From positions 1,612,001-1,676,000 of the forward strand of contig OZ253531.1 in assembly GCA_965262395.1 (NCBI GenBank): 64,000 nt of DNA, given 5' to 3'. A program made the position numbers and the translations under genes. Source of the stretch: CBDHFF01 sp965262395 (GTDB lineage Bacteria > Pseudomonadota > Alphaproteobacteria > Rickettsiales > Anaplasmataceae). Numbering within the stretch: the stretch's first letter is position 1; each line of letters starts with the position of its first letter. The notes beneath the pieces were generated by a model. It had not been told where the DNA came from and made no database searches. It saw only the letters and a list, made by a program, of their open reading frames with translations. Shown here in pieces: positions 38,317 to 47,752 of the stretch.

Positions 38317-39942
38317 TTAACTTTTATATTTAAAAGTAACTTTGGGTTTCTGATTAATATTTCTATCAACTAAAATTTGCAATGTATTTGTTTCATTTAT
38401 TCTATTCATACCTACCTTAGTATAATTTTTTTCAGTAAAATTATGCTTTGTTAGCAACGGATTAGTATAGATTTGCGTAATAGCATCGTAGGCAACCATA
38501 GATAATTGCAAACTACCAGCTCCAGTTAATGTTTTACCAATTGAATCCTCAGCAAATAAACCAACTGTAAATTCTACATTATCTGGGTGACCATAAAGAC
38601 TTTGTAGTTCCTGCTGTATTGCCTCATCCTTAGTGAACTGGCTAAACGAGGTAAAGCGCTCCTTACCAAATTCCACACGATAATCATTAAAAGAACGCAA
38701 ACGCCAATCACGACCCTTATCTATCATAATTTTTTCAACAGGACTCATGAAGGCAGGCACATTGTGCAATCCCAATACCCCTGCTTGCTGTTGAGAAGCT
38801 GCCTCAAAAATACTAGCCAATCCTTCGTTTGAGAGAAGGCTGTAGTTTCTTACAAAATCCTCATCTTTGCCTGATATTTGAAGATGATCTGGAATTAAAC
38901 CATGAAAACGATAAAGAAGATTGAATTCTGCGGCCATCCATGGTCGACGATACCATTTTTCTTTTTCTGCAAAAGAAGTATCAAAACGTAATATATCTTG
39001 ACCAGCTATATGGTTAATATACTCCTCAAGCACTATTTTTATTAATATGACACTATTGATAATACGAGCAGTATGATATAAACGATCATCATCCCAATCT
39101 GGATAATTTTCTGCCAGTTCCTCACAAATATTATTATGTTCTCTTAAAAATAAAGTAGAAAAACAAACATTGCCCAGGATATTATTACCACGCTCAAGAC
39201 CTGTTGCATATAAGAATTGACGCTTCTCTTCTGAAATATTACCAAAAATCTTCTCCATCACCACCTTATCTTTAATATAAGGCAGAGATTCATATTTCTC
39301 CTTCACCTCCCATTTTCCATCAGCTCCAATCTGCCCCAAAGAATCTGGTAATTCTTCTCCATCAACAATTTGACTATTTAATTTTCCACCTTCTAGTGAA
39401 CGCAAAAGATATTCAATTTGTTCATTTGCACCATAAATCTGTGAAAGGTCTATATTATGGGTGCTGCTTGTTTTTCTGCCATTATGAAAGGACGAACGAA
39501 AGAAGCCATCAGAAAACCATTGAGCAAAAAACATGAAAAATACACTTGATCCCCCACCTTTCATTTCACCTTGACGTTGAAATAAAGAAGTGACTTGACC
39601 AAAAGGATGCTCATCAGTAGGAGTATTCGAAGGCAGACTGTTAATATAAGACTCATCTGCAGGCTGCAAGTGTAAATCAAAAAAACTGCTATCAGTAACT
39701 GAATGCCAAGTAAGGTAATTACTTGGTGAGACATTCGGACCCTTTTTCTCTGGTGACCACAAACTGTACGCATGTGGACGTGGATGCATTGCCCTAGATG
39801 CAAGTTCATTAGCTGCCATATGGCTTAGATATTTATCTGCACCAGGCATTAAATGACTGACCCTTAAGATAAAATTACGAAAAGACGAGATTCTTAAAAG
39901 GGTTCTAAAAATCGAATCAAAAATCAAACGAAGCAAGGACAT
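38317..39942 (-). CDS. cyclooxygenase-like haem peroxidase
   Basis: A 541-residue member of the animal-type haem peroxidase superfamily, closest by eye to prostaglandin synthases. Seen: FFAQWFSDGFF (aligns with the distal-site AQHFTHQFF), IDLSQIYG, TLFLREHNNICEEL, IKIVLEEY, and AEFNLLYRFHGLIPDHL, which preserves the COX radical Tyr (Tyr344, like Tyr385) and proximal haem His (His347, like His388). The COX distal His207 position is Asp145, while Gln203 is kept as Gln141. The downstream half also follows COX (SFNDYRVEFG, TSFSQFT, LYGHPDNVEF). It has no EGF domain and no clear secretion signal, though the N-terminus is amphipathic and may touch membrane. Expected to oxygenate unsaturated fatty acids; substrate unknown. 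Confidence 0.9.
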   Translation of the reverse strand: MSLLRLIFDSIFRTLLRISSFRNFILRVSHLMPGADKYLSHMAANELASRAMHPRPHAYSLWSPEKKGPNVSPSNYLTWHSVTDSSFFDLHLQPADESYINSLPSNTPTDEHPFGQVTSLFQRQGEMKGGGSSVFFMFFAQWFSDGFFRSSFHNGRKTSSTHNIDLSQIYGANEQIEYLLRSLEGGKLNSQIVDGEELPDSLGQIGADGKWEVKEKYESLPYIKDKVVMEKIFGNISEEKRQFLYATGLERGNNILGNVCFSTLFLREHNNICEELAENYPDWDDDRLYHTARIINSVILIKIVLEEYINHIAGQDILRFDTSFAEKEKWYRRPWMAAEFNLLYRFHGLIPDHLQISGKDEDFVRNYSLLSNEGLASIFEAASQQQAGVLGLHNVPAFMSPVEKIMIDKGRDWRLRSFNDYRVEFGKERFTSFSQFTKDEAIQQELQSLYGHPDNVEFTVGLFAEDSIGKTLTGAGSLQLSMVAYDAITQIYTNPLLTKHNFTEKNYTKVGMNRINETNTLQILVDRNINQKPKVTFKYKS

Positions 39943-40363
39943 AATAACCTCAATTATATATATATATATCTATCTCTGCACACTTTAATCAAATTCAAAG
40001 CAGCATATCATTGCACTAGGAACCAAAAAATCATTTTGATTCGGCGCCCATGCTACTCTACCAACATCGATTTAGCAAGCAATAATTAATACCATTTGAG
40101 GAGCTATAATTCTCAGAGAAAGTGAGTGACAAATACCCTATTCAATACCATTTGCACTGCATCTCCTTGGAACCAAAAAAAATTTTATTTATATTTCCCC
40201 TATATGGGGAATAATATGCAGAGCATTTTTATATGCTATAAACAAATACCTATGTACTGCACATATAAAATTAATTTACAAAAATGATAATTAAAACAAT
40301 TGTTAAATCAGAATTATCTACATATACTTCGTTTCGAATATTTTAAAATGAGACAGTATTGAT
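39943..40363. other. divergent intergenic region
   Basis: About 420 bases between the cyclooxygenase-like gene (minus) and the beta-propeller gene (plus), presumably with both promoters. It contains a short TA dinucleotide run (about 39957-39970), two copies of ggaaccaaaaaa (near 40019 and 40169) and a small ttcccc/ggggaa hairpin near 40194. Confidence 0.45.
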
Positions 40364-41503
40364 ATGAATAATTATATTGCCACTATGTCAAATAATAATA
40401 GTAATAATTTACTATACTTCAATGTGAATGACTCTGTAGAAGATAGGTCAATTAATTTTGACTCTATGCAAACTATTAATCTAAGAGGAGAGGGATCAGG
40501 CCTCAACATAGCATCACAGGGATCTATAAGATATGCCAATGGCAAAATATATGCAGTAAACTCGGGTAGTAATAGCTTATCTATACTACAGATAACAGAA
40601 AATGGACCAGAACATATACAAGGGTCACCTTTCAACACATCTATATGGCCTACGTCTGTAGCCGTATTTAACAATCTTGTGTGTGTGTTCTGCAGAGGAG
40701 CCTCCATGGATGAAACTCCTGGTTTCAAGGCAATAGTAATGGAATTAAACATGTTCTCATTGGAGGAGGATAATTTAAAATTACTGGACACACATCCTGT
40801 TCGACTGGCATGGCCATTGGCGTATCCCAGCGATATAAATTTCACTCCTGATGGAAAAAAGCTTATAGCAAGTTGGAGAAATTTTGAAAATCCCGAGAGC
40901 AAATCCAATCTTCTAGGCCTTCTTACTGGACCATTAAGTCTCAGAATAGGTTCAATTGCAAAATGGACTGTAACAGCAGGGGGGAAATTATCGCACTATA
41001 GACATAGATCACTTGGCATAAGCAGTCCTATTGGGTTCTCGATTAGCCCAGATTCTTCAACAATGTTCGTGGCTGAATCCAGATCTTCTGCAATTATATG
41101 TGTAGATTTAACCACAGATACACCCAACGTACTAAATAAACTTAAAATTGGTGGGAAAAATTGCTGCTGGTCCAAATTATCAGAGGATAATAATTATCTT
41201 ATTACAACAAATTCCGCTGGAAACAGGAATGTGTCTTGCGCCTCTCTGAGCAGAGAGAAAAGTAATATAGATCTTCAACTTATAGATGAAATTACAACAT
41301 CTGGTCAAGATCCCGTAACAACTGATCTAATTATAGGAGATCATGAGGTTGCATATATTAAAACAAGAGTTGGACACAACAATACAACAGAGGGTTATGA
41401 ACACACTATTAAAACTATAAAATTCTCTAATGGATCATTGCAGGAGATAAAAAGTAGCCCCAACTTACCACTTATGTTTTCCTCTGGGATTGTTTATATA
41501 TAA
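40364..41503 (+). CDS. beta-propeller protein, lactonase-like fold
   Basis: A 379-residue protein with repeated blade-like segments: YANGKIYAVNSGSNSLSILQI, PSDINFTPDGKKLIAS, GFSISPDSSTMFVAESRSSAIICVD and DNNYLITTNSAGN, a YVTN-type seven-bladed propeller as in the 6-phosphogluconolactonase/lactonase family. No signal peptide. Catalytic identity cannot be read from the sequence. It faces away from the cyclooxygenase-like gene and shares the intergenic region with it, so a linked role is possible but unproven. Confidence 0.65.
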   Translation: MNNYIATMSNNNSNNLLYFNVNDSVEDRSINFDSMQTINLRGEGSGLNIASQGSIRYANGKIYAVNSGSNSLSILQITENGPEHIQGSPFNTSIWPTSVAVFNNLVCVFCRGASMDETPGFKAIVMELNMFSLEEDNLKLLDTHPVRLAWPLAYPSDINFTPDGKKLIASWRNFENPESKSNLLGLLTGPLSLRIGSIAKWTVTAGGKLSHYRHRSLGISSPIGFSISPDSSTMFVAESRSSAIICVDLTTDTPNVLNKLKIGGKNCCWSKLSEDNNYLITTNSAGNRNVSCASLSREKSNIDLQLIDEITTSGQDPVTTDLIIGDHEVAYIKTRVGHNNTTEGYEHTIKTIKFSNGSLQEIKSSPNLPLMFSSGIVYI

Positions 41504-41866
41504 TGTGCATTAATAACAATGAATGTTGCAGGGAAAACACTGAACGATGCATATTGTAGTGAGGGTGCTGAATAAATTAGTATATAAATAAATTAATATA
41601 GAACACCTCTTATATCACCCTGCTCCCACAATAATAGCTTAAGCATGGATCATTAGCGCTTACAAGAATACGCAAACTACATATTCCATATATAGCATGA
41701 ATCCAGCTACTCAGGACACAAACAACAGAAGAATACAGGCTCTATAAATAGAGCCTCGCAACAAGTGTTATCTCATATAAAATATACAAGAATTGCCTTG
41801 TATATTCAAAAATTAAGATATATCTATTACATAAATAATATGGCAGATCTTGTAAGATCAATATAC
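41504..41866. other. intergenic spacer
   Basis: About 360 bases with no supported gene, leading to the promoter of the lipoprotein gene. No repeats or RNA gene seen. Confidence 0.4.
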
Positions 41867-41894
41867 TTGCTTCTCATACTTCAATCACTATACT
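41867..41894 (+). promoter_or_regulatory. possible sigma70 promoter for the lipoprotein gene
   Basis: TTGCTT (41867-41872), 16-base spacer, TATACT (41889-41894). Transcription from here would begin near 41901, which excludes the ATG at 41895 and supports the start at 41934. Confidence 0.45.
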
Positions 41895-41933
41895 ATGGAG
41901 AATGAATTCAGATGCTATCTGAAAGGAGATTTA

Positions 41934-42983
41934 ATGTTTTTCATAAACAAGATAACAAGGGATTATAGGCTAGTTATTCTTGTGATGCTTATACCCCTCA
42001 TGTCTTGTATTGAGAATATTGGTAACAAAAAACAGTATTTTCAAATCAGCTCTATAGGCACATATGATGTGATCATTGATTATGTTCAGAAAGAATTGCA
42101 AACCCTATATAACCCTATACCCATGAATTCAATGCAGAATAATGAAACATTGTTCATTAATATACCAAGAGAAATAGAAAGAACAAACCTAGGAACTTCT
42201 GCTGTTGCATTCAATTTTGTTAATATATCTGAAGATATTAGCTCAGGTGAATATAGAAAAGCAATAAGCAATGCGTCATATTTTGCGCTTAATATGAATA
42301 GACTAATGAATCAAAATGAGCAACATCTTGATTCGCCAATGCTTTGGGATTATTACAAGCTATCCTTAGAGCAATATGACTGTATTAGCGAGGTAGTCAC
42401 TGGTATAAAATGTAGCGCAATCAGTGACGCATTGTCTGCTTTGACCATCTCTAAAAAAACCAACCCCTCTGATAATTTTATATATCATGACTCTATACCA
42501 GATGGATGCGATTTTGCAGAGTGGCAAACAATCTCAATAAGAGGTCGGTCTTTGAAAGACAGCATACAGAGAAATATCAAACATAAAATAATAAGCTCTG
42601 ACCTACTAACAGATGAAACAAAAAAGATGTACTTACGCAAGCTTAGTCGTAGCAAAATAATGCTAGAAAAATCTAAAGATAATGATATAGATTTTAGCAA
42701 TATAACCTTCAGTGTGAGAATAATACATATCATAAGACCATGGCTTGATCCAGTGCTCTTAGGGGAGTTAGTAAGGCACTCGAATGACAGTTTTATTACT
42801 GAAAGGAAGAAATTCCTTTACACAACCATTATAGTTGCAGTAAAAAATATTAAATCTAATGTAAAGTTAGCGCCAGATATACCTTCAGTTATTGGCTATT
42901 CTCGGTATTATGCTCCAGATCCAAGCAAAATAAATAACGATAAAGTTGAAATTATTGCAAGAATCTATAAGAGAATTTCTTAA
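41934..42983 (+). CDS. lipoprotein with RPW-x-DP motif
   Basis: A 349-residue protein. The ATG at 41934 has AAGGAG six bases upstream. The N-terminus is basic, then hydrophobic (LVILVMLIPLMSC), with a lipobox ending at Cys25, so it is predicted to be lipidated and exported. The body has no known catalytic motif. Near residue 275 it contains FSVRIIHIIRPWLDPVLL, which closely parallels FKVSQALIFRPWFDPTFL in the next gene; LWDYYKLSL near residue 130 also parallels LWDQYKKVL there. The two therefore look like diverged paralogues arranged in tandem, 146 bases apart. Function unknown. Confidence 0.7.
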   Translation: MFFINKITRDYRLVILVMLIPLMSCIENIGNKKQYFQISSIGTYDVIIDYVQKELQTLYNPIPMNSMQNNETLFINIPREIERTNLGTSAVAFNFVNISEDISSGEYRKAISNASYFALNMNRLMNQNEQHLDSPMLWDYYKLSLEQYDCISEVVTGIKCSAISDALSALTISKKTNPSDNFIYHDSIPDGCDFAEWQTISIRGRSLKDSIQRNIKHKIISSDLLTDETKKMYLRKLSRSKIMLEKSKDNDIDFSNITFSVRIIHIIRPWLDPVLLGELVRHSNDSFITERKKFLYTTIIVAVKNIKSNVKLAPDIPSVIGYSRYYAPDPSKINNDKVEIIARIYKRIS

Positions 42984-43005
42984 TTACATTGTACCAAGAA
43001 TAGAC

Positions 43006-43035
43006 TTGACATATGCAGAATATTTCTGCTATATT
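43006..43035 (+). promoter_or_regulatory. strong sigma70-type promoter
   Basis: TTGACA (43006-43011), 18-base spacer, TATATT (43030-43035), implying transcription from about 43042 and a leader near 90 bases before the ATG at 43130. It lies over an in-frame ATG at 43013, which therefore is not the start. Confidence 0.75.
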
Positions 43036-43129
43036 TCCCCAAGGTATATATACCTTTTGTCGACAGTTTGCCCATTCCGCAACGAATGGTAAATTGCGGT
43101 GCACGATAAATAATAGAAGAGGAGACTAT

Positions 43130-44692
43130 ATGGCTAGTACAGCGGGTGAGATGAGGGCAATTCCTTTATCAGAAAAAAGTAAAAATGGCATTGATAAGTT
43201 GAATGATTTCTTCTTAGAAAGAATTCAAACTCTTGTGTTTGGAACTCGTGCAAAGGTTTTTGAATCTTTAGGCAAGGGCAAAAGTAAAATTGGTGAAGAT
43301 AATGGCAGTGAGCCACAATATATGTCTTGGTTTTCTCCTGGCATACCATTTAGCTTAGACTATACAGATTTTTCTGACACAGCAAATACTAATCCTGATT
43401 TAGTTAGAAAGGCTCTAGCAGAAGAAATTGACATGACTAGATTAGTGAATTCGGTACCTAATCTTAGCACAGTAATCGATCCAGAAGCACAAACGGCTAT
43501 CTTTAATGACGGTGGGAAGGTTCTTTGGGATCAGTACAAGAAAGTTCTTGATTATTCTCAAGTAGAAAATAAGCCAGCTGACCCAGAAGTATTACAAAAA
43601 ATAGAAGAACGTCGTAATTTCTTACAAAAAAGAATAAAGCGTGAAGATCCTTTCGAGCCTGGTAAGATGATAGAGGAATTGGTCGACACAGAAGGAACAA
43701 AATTGTACAACCAATATGCTGCACAATATCAAGATGCATATATTGCTTATACCTCAAAATTAATACAAGCTAGAACTGGAAGTGTCGCTGATCAGAGCGA
43801 CTTTAATTTGAGAGGTCAGCTTTATTATCAAGCAGTAGAAGGCGCACTAGGAAAATGGAAATCTCTTGGTTACAAAGACAGATATGAAAATATATTAGCT
43901 GAAATACAAGCCCTAAATAGTAAATCTCTGGCACAATACAGAGCTGACCTAATAAATAGGTTGGAGATTGGCAAATTAACTGATTCTGGAAGTGGTGCAC
44001 CTTATTATAAAACAAGCTTATTTCCGCACAATCTCTTCAAACAAGGACAGGCAGATGGCTGGACATCCATGATATATGAAGCAAAAAATCAAAGCAGAAA
44101 TGAGCATTCTAGTACTAAAGAAGGTGGTGCAGGAATTTCTTTCAACCTTGGCCTACTTACTCCAATCCCTATTAGCGGAGATATAGGTGCATCAGGAAGT
44201 AGTCAAGAATCAAGCGTTGATATAAACATGAATGATTTCTTCATGAGTTTTAAAGTATCACAAGCTCTAATTTTCAGACCATGGTTTGATCCAACTTTCC
44301 TAACTGCTAATTTTTGGCGTTTTCGTCCTGGTGCTAGACTTGACCAAATATCAGATGGTGGCAGCAGGGAGAAAGGACTACCTCCTAGCTCTACTGGCCT
44401 TATACCTTATTACCCTGTTAAAGCAATGTTTGTTAAAGATTTAGTAATAGGTTCTAGTTCTTTCCGTGAAAAAAATCACGCTGTTACAAAATCAATTAAA
44501 GCTGGTGGAGGACTAAATCTAGGATTCGTTAGAATAGGTGGTCATGGTGGCAGCTCTAACACTGATGTAAAAGCAAGTGTAGACACAAATCAAGGTAGAA
44601 TATCGATTGAAGGAACTCAGCTTGTGGCATTAGTTTGTCAATGCCTGCCAAAAGCTCCTAATCCTGACCCTAGAATTAATAATTGGCTTTAG
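43130..44692 (+). CDS. large paralogue with RPW-x-DP motif, function unknown
   Basis: A 520-residue soluble protein, start chosen at ATG 43130 because AGGAG lies seven bases upstream and a promoter lies between it and the earlier ATG. No signal peptide or membrane helix. Residues about 150-240 are helical and charged; residues 330-375 are Gly/Ser-rich (GAGISFNLGLLTPIPISG); then MSFKVSQALIFRPWFDPTFL near residue 380 and a Gly-rich C-terminal beta region (AGGGLNLGFVRIGGHGG). The shared motifs with the preceding lipoprotein indicate common ancestry. A toxin-like or envelope role could be imagined, but nothing in the sequence proves it. Confidence 0.72.
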   Translation: MASTAGEMRAIPLSEKSKNGIDKLNDFFLERIQTLVFGTRAKVFESLGKGKSKIGEDNGSEPQYMSWFSPGIPFSLDYTDFSDTANTNPDLVRKALAEEIDMTRLVNSVPNLSTVIDPEAQTAIFNDGGKVLWDQYKKVLDYSQVENKPADPEVLQKIEERRNFLQKRIKREDPFEPGKMIEELVDTEGTKLYNQYAAQYQDAYIAYTSKLIQARTGSVADQSDFNLRGQLYYQAVEGALGKWKSLGYKDRYENILAEIQALNSKSLAQYRADLINRLEIGKLTDSGSGAPYYKTSLFPHNLFKQGQADGWTSMIYEAKNQSRNEHSSTKEGGAGISFNLGLLTPIPISGDIGASGSSQESSVDINMNDFFMSFKVSQALIFRPWFDPTFLTANFWRFRPGARLDQISDGGSREKGLPPSSTGLIPYYPVKAMFVKDLVIGSSSFREKNHAVTKSIKAGGGLNLGFVRIGGHGGSSNTDVKASVDTNQGRISIEGTQLVALVCQCLPKAPNPDPRINNWL

Positions 44693-45170
44693 TAGTAGGG
44701 GTTATATTTGATTCCTTTGTGAATTATAGGTTTATTGTGGGATGTAATATTATTAATTTGTTTGTGAAAACAATATTAAAGTAGTTGTAGAGTAATTATT
44801 GATATTATTTGTTTTTAATTACTTATTACATTCCTGATAGCGTGTTATATATGAAGATTTATCTTTATTTTATATATGATCTAATGATTAATTGTATCAG
44901 TCAGAGCCTCTTCTTATGCCAGATAGCCTTGCCGTTCAATGTGGATGTTTTGTTTGCATTTTTTCTTTTTCATAAGCATTAGATCTTTTGTTGCTGAGCG
45001 ATTGAAGTCGAGTATTTTGAGGTGTGATGCTTAGTATTTCATACTTCGATGCTTCTGTGAGGTCACTTATAAAAAAAATCTTTGTAATCTTTGTATAGAT
45101 TGTTGTATATAAACTGTTTTAAAAATTCTATTATAGAATATTTTTTATTATACAGTAAACAAGCATTAGG
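44693..45170. other. AT-rich spacer
   Basis: Nearly 480 bases after the RPW-x-DP gene, T-rich, with no open frame or clear RNA gene. It leads directly into the 82-bp tandem array. Confidence 0.45.
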
Positions 45171-45609
45171 ATTCGATAAACACCTTCTTTCTTCCGAAAT
45201 AAATCCAATAAGCTCTGCCTACCAAAAATAGCAAAAAATACACCTGCATTTCATTTGATAAACACCTTCTTTCTTCCGAAATAAATCCAATAAGCTCTAC
45301 CTACCAAAAATCGCAAAAGATACACCTGCATTTCATTCGATAAACACCTTCTTTCTTCCGAAATAAATCCAATAAGCTCTACCTACCAAAAATCGCAAAA
45401 GATACACCTGCATTTCATTCGATAAACACCTTCTTTCTTCCGAAATAAATCCAATAAGCTCTGCCTACCAAAAATCGCAAAAAATACACCTGCATTTCAT
45501 TCGATAAACACCTTCTTTCTTCCGAAATAAATCCAATAAGCTCTACCTACCAAAAATAATAAAAAGATACACTGGCATCTCATTCTATAAACACCTTCTT
45601 TCTTCCGAG
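45171..45609. repeat. 82-bp tandem array, 5.4 copies
   Basis: Copies begin at 45171, 45253, 45335, 45417, 45499 and 45581 with attcgataaacacc and contain ttctttcttccgaaataaat. Copies differ at scattered positions (gctctgcc or gctctacc; aatagc or aatcgc); the last is partial. It lies about 90 bases before the UbiH-like gene. Confidence 0.95.
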
Positions 45610-45697
45610 ATAAACTACGTCAATTAATAGTCTTTTCTTGATGGAGGCAGATATATCTTATATAAGATTAAATTATCCATACCATATTATGTAACTA

Positions 45698-46885
45698 ATG
45701 ACACAGAGTGTAACAATATTAGGGGCTGGTCTTGCTGGGCTTACAACCACGGCCATCTTGTCTAACAACAAAGGATTACAAATACATCTGATTGAAAAAA
45801 ATGATATAACAGACCTTAATAACCATATGGCTGATAGCAGAACTATATTTCTTTCATATGGATGCAAATTAATCTTTGAAAAGTTTGGTTTATGGGAGCT
45901 GCTTGCAAATCATGCAGAACCTATCGAAGATATAGTGGTTCAAAACGGCTACTCGCCTTTTATCTTACATTACGGGGAAGATTTAATAAAAGGCAATCAT
46001 CCTATAGGATATAATATAGAAAATTATGTGGTAAAACAAAATCTGTATCAATATATATTAAAGCAAGACAATGTAATCATAAAATCTCCATGCACTTATA
46101 AAGCTATCGATAATACTACAGATATAACCAAGGTCTGGCTGAGCAATGAGGATGACTCACTGGACTCAGAGTTATTAATATCAGCAGAAGGGAAATTCTC
46201 TAGAAGTCGAGATTTATGTGGCATATCCACTATTGAACATGATTACAATCAATCAATATTTGCTTTTAATGTTGAACACTCAAAAAATCATAATCGTGTA
46301 GCTTATGAATGTTTCTTGCCTGCTGGTCCATTCGCTATATTACCCATGAAGGGGGGTTATAAATCATCTATTATATGGACTGAAGACACAGAAGAAGCAA
46401 ATAAGATAAATGATCTAACCTCAGAAAGGTTCTTAGATAAGATGTATGACAAGATTGGTGATAAATTAGGAGAGATAGAACTAACACATAAGATTAGATG
46501 CTATCCTATATCTATGTTGTTATCTAAATCATATTATAAGAATAGATTATTATTAATTGGTGACACAGCACATACTATACATCCAGTGGCGGCACAAGGA
46601 TTCAACCTGTCGGTATATGACATTAATGCGTTATATAAATCAATAGAAACATCATTCAGAATAGGGGCTTCCATTGGCTGTAGAAGCAGTTTGGAATCTT
46701 TCACTAAAGAAAGATATAACGATAACATGTTGATATCCCTAATAACCGATATATTGAATCGTGGCTTCATGCATAAATCAAAAATAATAAACAAATTACG
46801 CACAGCAGGATTATTGACTCTCAATAAATGTAACTTCATAAAAAGACAAATAATGAATAAGGCAATGGGATTAGATAATATATAA
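45698..46885 (+). CDS. FAD-dependent monooxygenase, UbiH/COQ6 family
   Basis: A 395-residue flavoprotein hydroxylase. The N-terminal ADP-binding motif is VTILGAGLAGLTTTAILS; the second FAD motif is LLLIGDTAHTIHPVAAQGFNLSVYD, typical of the ubiquinone-biosynthesis hydroxylases (UbiH, UbiF, COQ6). Another conserved block is AGPFAILPM. Probable role: a ring hydroxylation step in ubiquinone synthesis, associated with the membrane. Which position is hydroxylated cannot be told from sequence alone. Confidence 0.88.
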   Translation: MTQSVTILGAGLAGLTTTAILSNNKGLQIHLIEKNDITDLNNHMADSRTIFLSYGCKLIFEKFGLWELLANHAEPIEDIVVQNGYSPFILHYGEDLIKGNHPIGYNIENYVVKQNLYQYILKQDNVIIKSPCTYKAIDNTTDITKVWLSNEDDSLDSELLISAEGKFSRSRDLCGISTIEHDYNQSIFAFNVEHSKNHNRVAYECFLPAGPFAILPMKGGYKSSIIWTEDTEEANKINDLTSERFLDKMYDKIGDKLGEIELTHKIRCYPISMLLSKSYYKNRLLLIGDTAHTIHPVAAQGFNLSVYDINALYKSIETSFRIGASIGCRSSLESFTKERYNDNMLISLITDILNRGFMHKSKIINKLRTAGLLTLNKCNFIKRQIMNKAMGLDNI

Positions 46886-46894
46886 ATAAATGTG

Positions 46895-46923
46895 TTGATA
46901 CATCTACCTATTTATACTATACT
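46895..46923 (+). promoter_or_regulatory. sigma70-type promoter for carD
   Basis: TTGATA (46895-46900), 17-base spacer, TATACT (46918-46923). The start point near 46930 leaves a short leader before the ATG at 46953. Confidence 0.7.
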
Positions 46924-46952
46924 ATTCTGGTCGGGTTTTGTTGAATGTGCAT

Positions 46953-47510
46953 ATGTTTAAGGTTAATGATTTGGTTGTGTATCCCACTCATGGATTGGGT
47001 AAAATTGTAGAAATCAGGTCAGAGATCATCATGAATAATACGATTGAATTATTTGTTGTGCAGTTGCGCCAAGATAACGCCACTATCTCTGTTCCATTCA
47101 ATCAAGTGCAAAATGGCCAGCTAAGATCCATTGCCTCGAAAGAGAAAGCCGAGGAAGCTTTGAATGTATTATTACTCAAACCTGAAGTTAATGACAGCAC
47201 ATGGAATAAAAGAATTATAGAGTATAGAAGCAAAGTAAATTCTGGTGATTTATGTGTTATAGCTGAAGTCTTAAGAGACTTACATGTGAATTCAAAAATG
47301 AATCAAGCATCTTATAGCGAAAAAGCTGTATATGATGATGCGTTCAGTAGAATTGCAGGAGAACTGGCAATCATTATGAATAAAGATGAAGAAAATATAA
47401 AAGAAAAGGTGTTAGAAATATTAAATACACCTAATAAGAATCTTAGCAAAAAAAGATATCAATTGAAGATAAAAGAAATGATAAATGAAGCAGAAGAAAT
47501 AGCTGGGTAA
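46953..47510 (+). CDS. carD: CarD-family RNA polymerase-binding regulator
   Basis: A 185-residue protein with an N-terminal CarD/TRCF RNA-polymerase-interaction domain: FKVNDLVVYPTHGLGKIVEI and FVVQLRQDNATISVPFNQV, then a helical C-terminal DNA-binding part containing a segment with NKRIIEYRSKVNSGD. Members stabilise open complexes, notably at rRNA promoters. The ATG at 46953 is preferred; upstream in-frame TTG codons sit almost on the predicted transcription start. Confidence 0.92.
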   Translation: MFKVNDLVVYPTHGLGKIVEIRSEIIMNNTIELFVVQLRQDNATISVPFNQVQNGQLRSIASKEKAEEALNVLLLKPEVNDSTWNKRIIEYRSKVNSGDLCVIAEVLRDLHVNSKMNQASYSEKAVYDDAFSRIAGELAIIMNKDEENIKEKVLEILNTPNKNLSKKRYQLKIKEMINEAEEIAG

Positions 47511-47740
47511 AGTTCAATTATAATATATCTCAGATTAAGACTAATACATTTTTCTTAGTTGCAATGAATACAAAATATCTTAAGGGATTGTGTTACACCT
47601 TTCTTATTGCCTGGATACTTGCTATTAAAAATGAAAAAATTATACATAAATGAATTTCAAAAAAATAACTATATAAAATTACTGAAGCCAGTATTAGCTT
47701 CTTTTATACGTCTATATAATAAGTATATGTGAACACAAAG
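47511..47740. other. short spacer before the flgB-derived array
   Basis: AT-rich, without a gene. It separates carD (plus) from the array derived from the 3' end of flgB (minus). Confidence 0.4.
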
Positions 47741-47752
47741 TATAAATCAAAC

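Noticed and set aside
43013..43129. Upstream in-frame ATG as the start of the RPW-x-DP gene
   Set aside because: It lies inside a strong promoter and has no ribosome-binding site, while the ATG at 43130 has AGGAG in place.
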